NCBI GenBank assembly: GCA_963924555.1
Contig: OZ004588.1
Span: forward strand, 3,844,001 to 3,908,000
From: Crambe crambe
Lineage: Eukaryota; Porifera; Demospongiae; Poecilosclerida; Crambeidae
Length of the DNA: 64,000 bases
Reading direction: 5' to 3'
A model generated the notes under the pieces. It was not told the origin of the DNA. It saw only the letters and a program-made list of their open reading frames with translations, and did no database searches. Shown piece by piece: positions 49,513-63,333 of this stretch. A program made the translations under genes and the position numbers. How positions within the stretch are numbered: position 1 is the stretch's first letter; each line of letters opens with the position of its first letter.

Positions 49513-52500
49513 CTATGGTACAGATTCCCGAGTAAGTTTGGTGAGTCTGTCCTCTAACTCGGCATTTTTCCTGAGCGATTCCTGGTAGTTAAACTTCAAG
49601 TCCTCTATCTCCTCAAAGAAGGAGGGATCGAATGCATCCAATTCTTTCCTCAACTGAACGGGGAGGGCCAAAAGTAGTGGATTAATTCAGCTGCTTACAG
49701 CAAGTTTCCTCACTTTTGCCACTTGCTAGAGCTAGAGCCTTTAGACCAAGCACATTTTGTGCTCAAAGAAATCACCCAGGTCTATGTACACTGTGACTCA
49801 GTAGAACAAAAGGTTTATGTCAACTGTGGTTTTAAGGCTTTGCAAGGCAAAGGTAAGGAAACTTGCTGTAAAACTCCAGTTATGTATATAACCCTTTACC
49901 TGGGTTGTTTCTTTCTTCAAATCATCTCTCTCCTTTATGACAGCTAAGTACTTCTCAGATAACTGTGGCCACACACATAGGGATAGATGTACATAGCAGT
50001 AAATACCTCTATACTATAGTAAACCTCCAATAATGGACATTACAGAAGAGCTCAACATTGTATATACACTCTATACAAAATAACCTCTAACCTCTCTACA
50101 AAGGACCTTTCTCTATAGTGTGTCCATTATTCAGAGGTTCCATGTATAGTGTATTGTTACCTGTGGATCTCCAGAGATGTCCTTCAACTCTCTCTCTCTC
50201 AGCGCTGCTTCCTTCAAGTGTTTCTTGACCTCCATGAGCATACTTGTCTTCTTCTCCAACTCAGCCTGCAACTCTTCCATCTTTACCTCCTGTCCATCAT
50301 CCTCTCCTGAAATATCAGCTGCACTTTTCTTCAACTGCTTGACTTCACCTTCGAGTTTGTTGTGTTGCAGTTGTAATGTGGAGAGGGAAAGCTGAAGTTT
50401 CTCATTTTTGGATACTTCTTTCTTCAAATCTTTTATTAGACGGTCATTTTCTGCCACTATTTTGGAATGAGGTGATTTGGAAGGACCACTTCTGCTAGTA
50501 GATTGTTGTTTCTCCAGTTCTGCCTATAAATTGTAACAATGGCTCGATATCATTATAAGGAAACATTCTGTTAATCCTTACAAGGAAATCATTTTTCAGT
50601 TTTGTGAGTTCACAAGGGAACTTGCAGATTACCTAAGTTCCTTATAAGGAAACCCAATTTCCATTTTTTTATGGTTTTTTGAAATCTGTAATCCCAGTTT
50701 CATAAATTCCTTAACCTGATTACTTTATAAGGAAACCAATTTCTCAATTTGCAATAAGGAAATCCGATTCTTCGCCTTTGCAATTCCTTATAGGGAAATC
50801 TGATTCTTCACCCTTATAAGGAAAACTGTTTGGAATCCCAATTTTTCAGTTTTGCAATTCCTTAGAAGGAAACCAATTTCTCAATTTGTAATAAGGAAAC
50901 CTGATTTTTTCAGCTTCACAATTCCTTATAAGGGACCCAATTCTCAGTACGAGGTTCATAAGGGTAGCTATTCAAGAGGTACAGCTACGTGTATATGGAA
51001 GAAAAGAAAAATTTGGTTGATATCACACTCTAAAGTTTCACTGCATGAAATTTTTCCCATTGCAATATGAATTTAGTATTATAATAATACCTTCAATTTA
51101 GTGTTTTCTTCCTTCAGAGCACTTATCTGCTTTTCAGGATTCACCTTGCTCTGTGCACTGGCCCGCAATGACGTAGCACTGCCACTTTTCTTCAGGCCTT
51201 CGTTCTCAGCTTGAAGCCTCTCTATCACCTTCCTCATGGCGTTTATCACCCTCTCAAGTTCTGCCACACTGTGTCCACTTTGATTGGAGTTTCCCTCTGG
51301 TTCGGCAGCATCTTTAGTACCACTACCAGCTCTGCCTCCATCAGTGCATTGCTTCTGTAGTGACTTGATCTTAGCCTGAAGGAGGCTCCTTTCTCTCTCC
51401 CCTCTAAAGACATTGGATTATAAAATTTCAGATTGCTTTATGTCTCAATGGCATAGCAGTGGAGAAAACTTTTATTTTGTTTTTAAGCACTTGCCCCACC
51501 CCCTGCTGATAGTATTAGATGCTACATGCCTGCTTTGCAAATCTTTGAGAGTTGTGAGTTGTTTCTGAGCAGCCTCCAATTGTTTGCTCTTCTCTGTGAG
51601 CTTATTCTGCAGAGCACTAATTTTCTTCTGCCACTTCTTTCCTTCCTCCCAACGCATCACTTCCACTGCCTGGTGCTAGAAGTAAAGGTTAAAGGTTAAT
51701 ATTCTTTAACTAATATCATACAATGCAGTAAAAATGCCATGGTTTTGAGCCTTTATGTATAACCCCCCAATATACTTCATACAGTATGCCAATACCTTTC
51801 TATCTATCAATGATTCCCTATCCACTCCAGATAGAGGAGGTTTCAGTAGACCTTTTCTCCCTGCCTTTGGTGATGAGTCATGTGACTCACATTGGGGCGA
51901 CAAGTCATGTAACTTGCGTTGGGGTGAAGAGTCACGTGACTTGCGTTGGGGTGACAAATCACGTAACTTGCGTTGGGGTGAAGAGTCACGTGACTTGCGT
52001 TGGGGTGACAAATCACGTAACTTGCGTTGGGGTGAAGAGTCATGTGACTTGCGTAGTGGTGATGAGTCCCGTGACTTATGTTGTTCTAAGCTCTTATTGA
52101 GTTCTTTTTGCTTCTCCAATTTAGCTTGCAAGACCTTCACCGTGTTTTGGAGTTGTAAAAATTGAGGGTTCGTTTCAATAGCTGTAACTGCCTGCATAGA
52201 ATAAAAAGATAATACATCATCTCTACATATGATATCGAGAGTGTTGGCACTGTCTAAGCAGGGATGGTGGGACAAAAGTCATAAAGTCTGTATAAACTAA
52301 AAAAACTTAGTTCTCAATGAAATACTACATCTACACAGAAGAGAAAATCAACGTAAGAACCAAATTAAATTTTTCTTTATATGGATATTATAACCCTATA
52401 GTTATCAAGATTCTGTTTTGGCTATCTGTTAGAGCAACACCTAGAGACTGATCTTTTGCTTAATGCTTTACTTCACAATTCAGTGATATTGATAGCACCC

Positions 52501-55500
52501 AGAACTAAAATCTAGTTGGACTGTATGAATGTACTACAGCCTCATATGAAAATAATCCCTACATTTACAATGACTACCATTAGCTACCTATAGGCAGTGG
52601 ATGTAATATCACTGCAGCATTATACAGGACTGCTAGGTTTCTCATAGTATATAATTATGCCACTAGCAGATAGACTATAACTTCTCACCCGTCCCAATTC
52701 TTCAGTTATTTTCAATTCATTCCCCCTGGATTTCTCTAAGGCTTTCTTTATCCGCTGGAGTTCCTTCTGCAGGTAGGATATTTTGGAGTTCTTCTCTTCC
52801 AGCTCAGCCTTCAATTGCTTCATCTTCTCCACTACTTTCTTCTCACGATGCTGGCATTCCAAGAGTTGACCCTTGACCTCCTCAAACCCAGTGTTCAGAT
52901 CTTGTATTCGTAACTGATACAATTACAATATGAAGATTGAGGGAGAGTTAGACAATGGGATCTCCAAATGTATATGCACATGAATGGAAATCGTTCTTAC
53001 ATAGTATGATACCCCATGATTAGAAAACTGTTAGGATTAGAGCACTAAACATATGCCTGACCACTAATTCTGATACCCACACTCCCAATACCCTCCCCAC
53101 CTCTCCCTCCCTCCCTCCCTCCCCAGGGTTGAGTAGTATCTAGTAATACCTGTAGGTCAGATGTCTTCCGTTCCACAATTTGTCTGACATTGGCCTCTTG
53201 AATGTCTTTCTCTCCTTCCCCTTCCAGTGTCTTCTGAGCTGTCTCCACCAGGTCTGCTCGCACTTGCAGCAAGGCCTGGCTCAATGCCTGTAACAATACT
53301 TAATAGTTAAACATTCCTCTAATACTAAGAAAGTGCATGCATACTCAACAGAGCTTGTTCCTTTCAATTAGACTTCTTTTATTGTGTGGTACAATTACGT
53401 AGAATAAACAAAAACAATTATCTCCAGCCAATTTTGTACTTGACTTTGAATTACCCTTTGTTGCTTTTCCTTAATAGAGAGCTGGTTGCGAAGCCGTTCC
53501 ACCAGAGCCTTCATGGTGCGGGAGGGGGCTTGTTTAGCAGCTTGCTGGGCCGCCGAGAGTTCTCCCTCTAGCACCTCCACCTCTTGCTCAAGCTCAGACA
53601 CGCGGGACTCCTTCTCAACCAACTTTCCACGGAGGGCTATCAATTTGAAATAGTCATCCTTTAGATGTTAGCTAGTACTTTAACATAGAGTCCCAAGTCA
53701 TTCTTTATTACTTTAAGCATGGTAATTTCATATTGCTCAATGAGTCATTATGATGCAGACATAGAGTCCCTATTAGGGAGGTGGCTACACTCAAACGCTG
53801 AGAAAGTACTCATTTCAAGGAGTTGGATTCGGATGCATACACTCACTTCAATATCCACACCCACCTTCCATTTCCTGTCTAAACCGCTGAGTCTGCTCCT
53901 TTGATTCTAATTTTATCATAGAAATACGCTCTTCATAGTTCTGTTCCGTCAGCTCTCTCTCTCTCTTCTCCTCTATGACCTGGGCAATAAATATGGATAC
54001 CATTTCAAATAAAAAGGAGTAGGCAGTAGTTTGTGGGGAAAATATTTTTCATGGATTTAGTGATCCTCATGAACATACATTCAGCCCACATCTCATGGGA
54101 TCCACTATGATTCCCCATGGGTCACCATTGGCATTGGGTAATGGGTCATTAATTTTGAAAACTCACCTGCTGCTTAAGCTGTTGTAATTTTTGGTCATGT
54201 TGGGCAGCACTCTCCTCCAGTACCAGGAGTCTCTCCAGTTGTTTATCTGTGGCTACAACAGGTGCAGGGACATTAATGGCCTCAAGAGCTTTTCGCTTGA
54301 GTTCAGAGATTGTCTTGTCGTCCTGCGAAGTGAGTTTTGCCCTGAGTGTAGCGACCTCAACATTGTGAGCTGAGATCTCCTTCTGCAGCTCCCTCCTGGC
54401 ATCCTGCAACATTTGCTGGTACTTCTCAGCAAGTTGTTCTTTGTCAGATAGCTGGGCCTACAGAAATAAATAGCTTGGTCTGACCCTTAACAATTTTCAT
54501 GGGGAGGGAAAGGGTCCTACGTAGATAGAAATCCAACTCAAAACTCTCCATAACTCATGGGGTGAAATTTTGGTATGGATATGTGACAGTCGAGGGTAGA
54601 AATCAAAGTTTTAGTCAAGTTTACTTTTGTCATGACTGATGTTTTACAATAAAATTTCAAACTTTTTTTCAAAAGTAGAAAGCGTGTATAAAGTTTGATT
54701 TCTACTCTCGACTGTCACATATAGTCTAACGCATAACAGAAGTTGGTGACAATTCATTTAATCTATGTACCTGTAGTCGTTTTAAAGATTCTTGAGCTGA
54801 AATTAGTGCTTTTTCTTCTTCTTCCTTGTCATCATACTTAGCCTAATAAAGAGAAGGATATTATCCTTGCCCACAAATTATACGTATGCTATGAGGTGCA
54901 TACCTGATTGGCTTTTCTCAGCGTCTCCACCTCTCCCTTCAATCGGATCATTTCTCCCTCCTTCTCGAGGAGCTCCGCCCTCGCACGACTCAAAGCAATC
55001 TCCAATTGCCCTGCTTCCTTCTTGCTCGTTTGGAGCTGATGACTCAGCACTACTTTGTCATGAGACGACTCCTGGAGCCTCAAGAGAGCCTCTTGTAGTT
55101 GTCCTGACGACGAGAGCTACAGTTGTCACATAATATATCATTTGAGAATACAGAGTCCCCCTTCCTCTCCATCTACCCCCTTCTCCCCCCCCCCCCCTCC
55201 CCTGTTCACTATTAGACAAATAACTGGAAAAGCAGAAACTAGTTTTACCTGTGGGTCCAGTAAGCGATCAGAGCTTTTCTGTGAACATGCTTCCAACTGC
55301 TTCTCCAGCTGTGCCTCCCTCAGTTCCCATGATAACTGACTAGCCTCATGGTCCTGAACAAGAAAAAGAAAACATATTGCAGAGTCTCTCCTAGCCCTAC
55401 TTTCAAACAGGGTGCTTAAGTATATTCATGAGAATATAATTCAATTAGTGCCATAGACCCAGCCCACTTTCTTTGAAGTTCTATATCTAAACAGGGTGGC

Positions 55501-56408
55501 CCACCTTGCATTTAGAATACTGGGGTTGAAACACTGATATTGCCCCATGCACTTGATACCAATACCAACTGCTCTCACCTTAGTGATAGTCACCAACTCC
55601 TGCTCAAGCTTGGCAAAGGAGGACTCACTGGTGGCCACCAAATCTTCCAGGTGCTTGATTTTTTCCTTCATCTTCTCATTGGCTCGAGAGAGACGGAGTT
55701 CCACCAGACGCATCTCCCCCAGCTTAGCATGCCACTCGGTAAGACGAGAGGTGGTAGATTCAGGAGTGGAATCTCGTAACACTCTAATCAACTCCTCCAG
55801 ATTACTCTGCTGAACTCCCAGCTCCAATAACTTGTCCTATAAGTCAAAAAAAAAATCAACAGGTACCCAATATCACATTAAGTATAACATTTTATAGATC
55901 CCATAAAAATTTCCCCACATAATTACATTTTCCCATGCTCATATCATGTGACCTCACCTGAACCTGGTCTCTCTCCATCCTAGCTTCTTTCTTCAAAATT
56001 TCAGCTTCTCTCCTGTCATTTTTTGTCTTCCTGATCAGCTGGGCATGGTGTTCACACTCAGACAGAGGGAGAGCCCCTGCATATTGTCTTCTTAATGACT
56101 ACACAAAGCCAAGGTAAACATATGTACATACAATACATACATTAAGTTAAAATTAAATTAAAGGGGCCAGCCCTTAATTACAATAGCAAAGAGGACACTG
56201 GTCCTAAACCTAGATTACTCTGGTGGATGGCATATTAGCAACTGACCTGAATGGTGGACCTTAGATGTCTGACTTTATTAATGGATTGAGCTCTACATTG
56301 GAACACTGCTTCACTCTCCTTATCCCTTCCTTGCTCACTCCGCAGGAGGTGAGCCTCCAACTTTATAATCTATGCAACACAAAGATCTCACTATATGCAG
56401 TCCATTTT

Positions 56409-56456
<48 letters not shown>

Positions 56457-59400
56457 GTTTCTAATAAATAGTTCACTACTGACCTTTGCTTGTGCCACCT
56501 CGACCCTCTTGAGGGCAGTTGCCTCACTGACTTGGAGGGCCAGGAGCTGGTGGTGTAGACGCCCCATGGCTGCCTTCTCGTCACTAGTTCCCTGCAAATC
56601 AAACACCTGCTGACGAAGTGATGTCATCTCAAGGTCATGTGATGTCTGTATCATCTCCACGGCAATGGCTTGCTGCCTGGCAACTTCAGCCACTTCTTTA
56701 AGGTGACTGTTTTCTATGTCAAGTTGGGCCTTGGCTTTGCTGAGTTCAGCAATGGTGCCTTCCAGAGATGATTTTTCTGCCTCTGGGAGGGAGCTGGCTA
56801 ACTGGTCTCGTAGTTCACTCTCATTCAATTGAGCTTGGAGCAAACGTTGTGTTAGCTCTGAGAATTTCTCCTCTAGAGTTGTGTTTCTTTTCTCCAGTTG
56901 TGCCATCACTTCCTGTATCTTCTGCAACCTGTGGAGAGCATACATTTCCATACTGATAAGAATACAGTAAATTAATAAAATTTGCAAAACTGGACAGAAA
57001 AAAGCATGCTTCAGGGAGGAAGAATTTTACAGGATCAACATCAGTAAACAAAAAACAAATAAACAAACAAACAAAAATAAAGCAAAACAAAAAGGAATTG
57101 TACAACTGCTTCTTAACCTAGAGGTTGCCAGATCAGCCCTCTGTTTCTCATTCAGAGCCTTCATCTCCAATGTAGCAAACTCTTGCTCCCTCCTTCCTGC
57201 ACTTTGACCTTTAGATACTCTTCCATCTCCACCACTAGCACTCCCTTCAAACAGTCGGTTCTTAATTTTCTCCACAGACACCTCACGCTTCACTTCATCC
57301 AGTTGACCAGTCAGGGTGTGTACCTCTGCCTACAAGTATCAGGAAAAAAGCAACCGGTCAATAAATCCCACATCCCAGGATAAAAGAAGAGAAGAGATAT
57401 TCATGTAAAGTACATCGTATTACTGTCCTAGATTGTGGGTATGCTACCTGCAGCTGCTCGAGAGTTGCAGTGGTGGTAGTGTATGCTGTCTGCTGACTCA
57501 ACAGTTCCTGATACTTGATGGCCAAGTTGTTGTACTGACGATTGGCCTTGTCCAATTCAGCGCATGAAACACTCACCGATAACTGCTCCTGTAAGCTGCT
57601 CAGCTTAAAGAGGGCTGTTTCCTGTATGTGTAATCATTTTTGTCTCACCAAATAGTTACAGAATCCTTTGAAATATCTAGCCACACCCACCTATCACACC
57701 CTCTCACCTTGTGTCGCTGTAGATATGCTACTTTTTCTGTAACTGACTTCTCCATCTGAAGCTTATCATTCAGAAGCTGTGAATTCTCCTACAAATGTAT
57801 GTATGTATGTATGTATGTATGTATGTATGTATGTATGTATGTATGTATGTATGTACGTACTTGAACTTTAACCTTAAATCAATCCTCACTCACCTTTCTC
57901 AAAGCAGCTTCCCTCTCTAGGAGGACATGGTGCTTTCTTGCAAGCACTTTCTCATTCACTTGTAGCAAGGTCATCTTTCTAGACATCTCCCCTAACCTCT
58001 TGCGTACTTCATCCTCACCACCAGCCAAGCTAGCCTGCAGAGCCTGGCAAGTAAATAAATAACTATGATAGATTCTGAACCTCTCAATACTTTAGACCAG
58101 ATAAAAATGTCCTGAATGAGATGTTATTACTATTTTCAGGGGTTGTTATATATATAGGACAGAGAAGCTCTTGTTAATTATAAAGTCCTCACAATTATAC
58201 ATTTCCTTTTTATTTGAATGGTTCCATTGTATGTAAATGTCTAAGAGTAGATTAGCACCCATTAAGACTAAGCTGGGTCCATGTTAATTTCTAATACATA
58301 CTTCCAATTCCTGTACTTTGACCTTGTCTGTCTCATGCTCAACAGTCAATTTTTCACTGTCTTTCTTTGCCTTCTCCATCTGTTCCTCCCACTTGCTCCT
58401 CCCCTCACTATACTCTTGATAGAGCACACCCTGCTGGTGGATAATGACGGCAAACTTCCTTTGGAACTTCTCTAGTGCTCCTGTTGCTTTCTCCAGTGCC
58501 TCCTCGCGAGAGTGCAACTCATTAAGAGCCTGGAGTAACTGTTCGTTAAGACTTGCTATCACCTCACTTGATGACAGGGGTATCCCCTCAGGGAAAGGGA
58601 TGGGTTGGAAGCCGGATTGGAGTTTTTTTAGATTGGTAACTTCCCTTGACAAGTTTTCTAGCTCGCACTGTTTTCTCTCCAGCTCCCTTAGGGTACGTTT
58701 AGACTCCCTCTCGGCACGCTGAAGCTGCTGAGTTAGGATCTCCTTTTGTCCAGTCTGTTCCGACAACTGGGACTTGAGTTGCAGCACGAGTGCCATGTTC
58801 TCACCACATCCTTCCACTTCTAAAAGCTGGTGGATTTGATAGGGATGAAATGAGTGCTTAATTCTACTGTATTGTATATCATTTATGAATTAACTACAAT
58901 TTTGGCGAGCCATTCTCCTTTTGGTCTGACATAAAAATAGGTGTTGTGCTATGGCATCAAATGTCAGGTCAACTGTTGATTTATTATGAATTACCATGAA
59001 TCCTACATACCCAAAGAAAACTCAATCCCCTTATGATTTTCAAAAACAGTACATTACTAGGTATACTCACAGCAATTAGTCTGTTCAGAGCTTCTGATTT
59101 GAAGCCTCGAGGTTCTTTTGCTCCCCGCAGTTCCCTCACAACCTCTTCAAGTTGCTTCAGCTGTATAATAAAACATAATAAAACATGGCACGCCTTCTCT
59201 CAGGTTTATCCAAAAATCGGCTCAATCTAAACACTGAAGAGTATCGTTTAGACATCGTTAAGGCTGAAATTGAAGCACTCCTAATCGCTACAGTATGGTG
59301 GATGTAACAGATATGTACACACACACAGACTGAGTACTGTAACCCTTGTGCATGCGCACTGAGGGTTAATTATATAATACCTATGTACGTACACCCTTGC

Positions 59401-62400
59401 TGTTTTATAAAGCATGATAGGTAACATAGCAGTTGCAGTTGGCTTTTAACATACCTTTTCTTTGGCTTGCTTTGCTTGTCCCCGCAACACCTCCACTTCA
59501 TTTTGACACACTTCTTTGCCACGCCTCTCCTCGTTGAGTGCCCTCTCCAGTTCCCTGGTCTTGATATTCAGTCCTTCCACCTCCAGGACTGCAGCATGGC
59601 TGGGAGTGCCCTGAGATCTACTGGCACTGTCAAAAATGGCAGGACTGCTCCTAGCAATGGCATGGTCCAGCACTTGTTTCCTCAGCTCAAACTTGTCCTC
59701 TTCCAGTTTCTCCACCTACATAGATAGGGATAAACATAGTCCAATTGTGAAAGAGGAAAAGGGGAGGGGAAAATACTGCTGGCCCATAATAATAATGGAT
59801 GGCCAATGGATGGCCAATGGATGGAAAGAGGGTGGGCAAGTGAAGGAATGGTGTACATACATACATATGGTAGAGGCTTGCGGAATATGTACGAGACTTT
59901 CCTCATGTGGTGGTGCCAACCAATACACTATTATGGGTAGAGCCCTGTAATATCTAATGCAGCCATCCCTGGGACCACAGAAAATACCGCATTAGAATCA
60001 CACATAGCTGAAACATAATGATTCATAATAATGGAGGGTTTCATTTAATATGATACCGAATGGGTGGGTGGTAACATATAAGGGTATCAAGCCATTCTCC
60101 TTGCCCAAACCTGGAGTGGCTAGGTGGGCTCATATAATACTATCCTAGGACATGTACAGCTACATACAATGTTTGCTATGATCAAGATTGTTTGGACAAT
60201 ACAAATCTCTTATACATAATAAGCCACACCCACCTCTTTTTGCAGCATTCTGTTGTCCTTTTGCAGTCTCTCCAGCTCAGAAGCTCGTCTCGCCCTCACA
60301 GCCTGTACATCCACCCTATCACCTGGCTTCACACCAGCCCTCTCTCGCAGTGCTTCATTCTCCTCACCCAACTGGTTTAACTCGTTCTCAAGCTGGTTAA
60401 CCTGCTGAGTCAGCTCTGCTATATCCCTGGAAAAATGATTTATAACTCAAATTCTTAGACTACTAAGTATACGTAGTTATACACTGTCCCCATACTAAGG
60501 ATGAATCTCAACGCATCCCTCTGCTAAATAGTTTCACTGACTTGGCCATAATTCTGATTGGCCATAATTCATTAGGTCATGGATGGATCAATGACTTAGT
60601 TACTAGATATGGTAGCTGTTACTAGACATCTATAGCTTGAACTGACTTGTCTCGAATGGCTACTTCTTCCTTTTTGACTTTGATTTCCATCACAGCTTCA
60701 TGCAAACCATATTCACCCTGTGCATAGAATGAGAGTGGATAGTAATCATTAGACGTCAGCCATATCTACATCTGAGGAGAGTGGACTGGTCAATATCAAA
60801 GTGGCTCGAATAGAAAGTAGGGGTAAAAAATAAATAACAACAACAACAACAACAACAACAACAAACAACGGATACTGGTCCACACATAAGCACTCACTCG
60901 TTCATATTCTCCCATTCTTCCCAAGGCTTGCACTAACTCCTCATCTTTTTCCTCCTTCTCAGCCTCTGCCTGTATAGGTCAGACAACAACACTTGTCCGA
61001 TCACTACACATGTATGTATACAATCTCATCACCAGCATGCAGCTCTTCATACTGATAAACTGACCTGTTCTCTCCTGTTGACTTCTATCGTGAGGTCACT
61101 CTCCAGCATTTTCTGTTTCATCTTAGCATGTTCCAACTCCTGAATGAAGTAGACCATAATTCCACTGAAATTTCAGGGTTAAACACTAGAGTCTCTCTCT
61201 CTCTCTCTCTCTCTCTCATGAATGTTTAGTAGTGTACCTGTTTTAGGGCACTATTGAGAGCAGTGTTGAGGGTGGAATTATGTACTCCTTGGAACTCTTC
61301 CAGCTGTGAACTGAGTGAGGAGATTTGTGCCGTGGCTTCAGACAGCTCTTTCTGAACTGTTAACAACTCAGCTTCTCTACTCTGCAACTCCTATGGAACA
61401 AGGAAGAGAGGGTGAAGGAGGGAGGGGGTGGGTGGGGAAGGGGAGGATGCAAAGGAAGGGAAGAGAGAGGGAACGAGATGGAGTGAAGGGAGGGAGGGGG
61501 AGAGACAGAGCAAAGGGATCAAGATTTGGGGAGGGAAGGAGGGAGGGAACACTGTCAGTACAAATCATGTAGCAAGCTTATTTTGTCCGATCCTACGCAC
61601 GTACCTTCTTCATTTTGAGTAGAGTAATACGGTTGGAGTGTTGCTCCACAGCCTTTAGCTGTTCTTCTAGCTGCTTCACCTTCTCCTGAGAACTTGCAAG
61701 CTCTGCCTCTTTGGATGCAAGCAACACCTACATGTACGTATATGTATAGCCAAAATTCACTCATATCTCAACCCGTCATCCACAGCATCACCCTTAGGCT
61801 ACAGTCTTATTCCTTCTTACCAGCCTCTCAATACAGGAGTTTATACATAGAACGTTTGCAAATGAATGCAAAATATCTATGGATATTCCCTCACAACACA
61901 GACCATAAGCATAATTCGATGAGGACTTGTGGCTACTGCTTCATCTGAAGCCTAGCAGCTATATACATGGACACACCTCCCATTCCTTTGCCTTGGCATT
62001 AACCAGACTGAAAACATGGTCATCTGCTCCTTTATGCTGAGTCAGCTGTTCCTGGAGATCCGTCATCTGGCCTCCCAGGAGCTTGTTCTGTGTCTCCAAC
62101 TCATCACAACGCAAGTCTGACTCAGCCAAGGCAGTCTACAAGTTATCAAATGCATAGTGATATGATAATGACAGGGTTATCCTCTTAGCGTACCTTCATA
62201 TTTTGTAAGTCCTTGAGAGCTGTGAGTCGCTGCTCCTCTACATGAGCCATTTGCAAGGTCAAGTCACGTAGCTGGTGCTCCAAACTGTCACGATAATTCA
62301 CTAACTCCTGCAAGAAAGGGGAGGGGAGGAGCTAAATGGTTGAGATGATTGAAGGCTATATACCAAAACAATAACTGATAAAAGTTCATGCATCTTTCTT

Positions 62401-63243
62401 TCTACGTCTGTGAGAAAATACAAGTTATTATTGCATCACCATGGAGATATGATCCACGCAAAAACCACACCTTAACTCACCTCAATCTTATCCAACTGCT
62501 CTGCCATCTCTGAATCCTTTTTCCTCAGCCTCTCCCTGAAATCTGCCTCCACAGTGTTACGAGCTGCTGTCCCTTGTCCTTGTTCCCTACGCCAATCAAA
62601 CTGCTTCCTATAATCCTCCAAATTGTGTTTCAAATCATTCACTTCCCGCTCCATCTGCCGAGACCTAAGCCTCTCAGAAGAAGAGTCCTTCATCAGCCTG
62701 TCATTTTGGGAACGCTCATTAGTGAGTGACCTTTTAACCTCTGCCAACTCGTGCATCAAATCCTCCACTTCGTCTCTGAGATGTCTTGTCTCATTGGCCA
62801 ACACAGAAGGAGAATTCCTTCCAGACCCCACCCGCTGCTGAAACGATTCGATGATATCATCTTTATGTCTCAACTCCTTCTCAAGCTGGACAATTTGTTC
62901 CACTAAATCCTGCTCAGATGACCCGACTTGACCAGCTGTCATCGCATACTGAGTGTTCAGTTCCCTGAGGTCTTCCTCAGCTGCCTGAGCCTCTAGTCCC
63001 TTCACTCTCATGACACTCCGCAGTACGTGGAGCACCCTCAACAGTCCATCCTTGTCTTGTAGCTGGGGTGGGCCTAGGAGGAAGGGATGAACTGGCTGAC
63101 TAACACTTTAGATAAGGCTGTTTACCTTCTTCAGCAGAGAGAGGGAGTTCATTGTGCAGGAAAAAAGCGTAGAGATTTTCTAGCAGTGTTTCGTCCTTCT
63201 CTACATCACTAGGCCGAGCCCGCAGCACTTTATCCCACTCCAT
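49513..63243 (-). CDS. CEP290: Centrosomal protein CEP290, ciliary transition-zone coiled-coil protein
   Basis: Thirty-five exons join with consistent phase to 2297 aa: 63126-63243, 62481-63073, 62194-62307, 61977-62135, 61605-61727, 61238-61390, 61065-61139, 60898-60969, 60647-60717, 60234-60426, 59455-59715, 59071-59160, 58302-58826, 57894-58043, 57708-57788, 57448-57621, 57118-57329, 56484-56928, 56247-56369, 55958-56098, 55579-55836, 55249-55353, 54904-55116, 54771-54842, 54167-54457, 53865-53979, 53455-53636, 53150-53287, 52689-52913, 51796-52191, 51530-51675, 51091-51403, 50161-50523, 49900-49962, 49513-49653. CEP290 bridges microtubules and membrane in the transition zone. Nearly all of it is heptad coiled coil. 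Diagnostic matches to vertebrate CEP290 are KFAVIIHQQGVLYQEY, DEKAAMGRLHHQLLALQ with SEATALKRVE, SLRRQYAGALPL, MKALVERLRNQLSIKEKQQR, RWEEGKKWQKKI and the C-terminal FDPSFFEEIEDLKFNY. Exon 31 ends at a GC donor. A sponge-side addition is the nine-residue SP repeat array at about residues 1863-1934. Confidence 0.95.
50015..50149. mobile_element. Short MITE-like copy with terminal inverted repeats in a CEP290 intron
   Basis: Left end AAACCTCCAATAATGGACA and right end TGTCCATTATTCAGAGGTTCC are inverted repeats, and the interior carries CTACAAAGGACCTTTCTC. It belongs to the same family as 63558-63770 but is shorter, so internally deleted. Confidence 0.7.
50555..50945 (+). repeat. Degenerate repeat of TTCCTTATAAGGAAACCAATTTCTCA type in a CEP290 intron
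   Basis: Eight or more imperfect copies of a 35-50 bp unit built around CTTATAAGGAAA and TTTCTCAATTTGCAAT. CCTTATAAGG is itself palindromic. No coding function is suggested. Confidence 0.7.
51862..52077 (-). repeat. Coding minisatellite in CEP290: eight 27-bp units encoding K-S/L-R-D-S/L-S-P-Q-R
   Basis: Within the CEP290 exon 51796-52191, eight in-frame units encode KSRDSSPLR, KSHDSSPQR, KLRDLSPQR, KSRDSSPQR and so on, ending ESHDSSPKA. S- and L-type units alternate, so the higher-order unit is 54 bp. Because the unit length is a multiple of three, the opposite strand is also open across the array. Each Ser-Pro is followed at +3 by Arg, Lys or similar in most units. Confidence 0.92.
56408..56459 (+). 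repeat. (TTTA)n microsatellite
   Basis: About twelve TTTA units in the CEP290 intron between the exons at 56247-56369 and 56484-56928. It produces the Leu-Phe-Ile-Tyr run of a spurious open frame. Confidence 0.95.
57797..57856 (+). repeat. (GTAT)n microsatellite next to a CEP290 splice acceptor
   Basis: About fifteen GTAT units end eight bases from the acceptor of the CEP290 exon that begins at 57788 on the minus strand. It is the second large array of this tetranucleotide in the window. Confidence 0.95.
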
Positions 63244-63303
63244 TGGAACAAGTGTGCGGTTTGTTTGTTTTGGCGCCGTAACCTTTAAACTTTACAAATA
63301 AAA

Positions 63304-63315
63304 TGCGCATGCGCA
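63304..63315. promoter_or_regulatory. NRF-1-type palindrome upstream of CEP290
   Basis: TGCGCATGCGCA is a perfect match to the NRF-1/ewg consensus YGCGCAYGCGCR. It lies 61 bp upstream of the CEP290 ATG on the minus strand, the usual place for this factor at TATA-less housekeeping promoters. Function is inferred from sequence and position. Confidence 0.6.
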
Positions 63316-63333
63316 GATGGTTTGTTCAAAAAT

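Noticed and set aside
51755..52165. Plus-strand frames of 136 and 104 codons with a W-G-E-E-S-R-D repeat
   Set aside because: They are the antisense shadow of the 27-bp coding repeat in CEP290; the minus strand carries the conserved coiled-coil frame on both sides.
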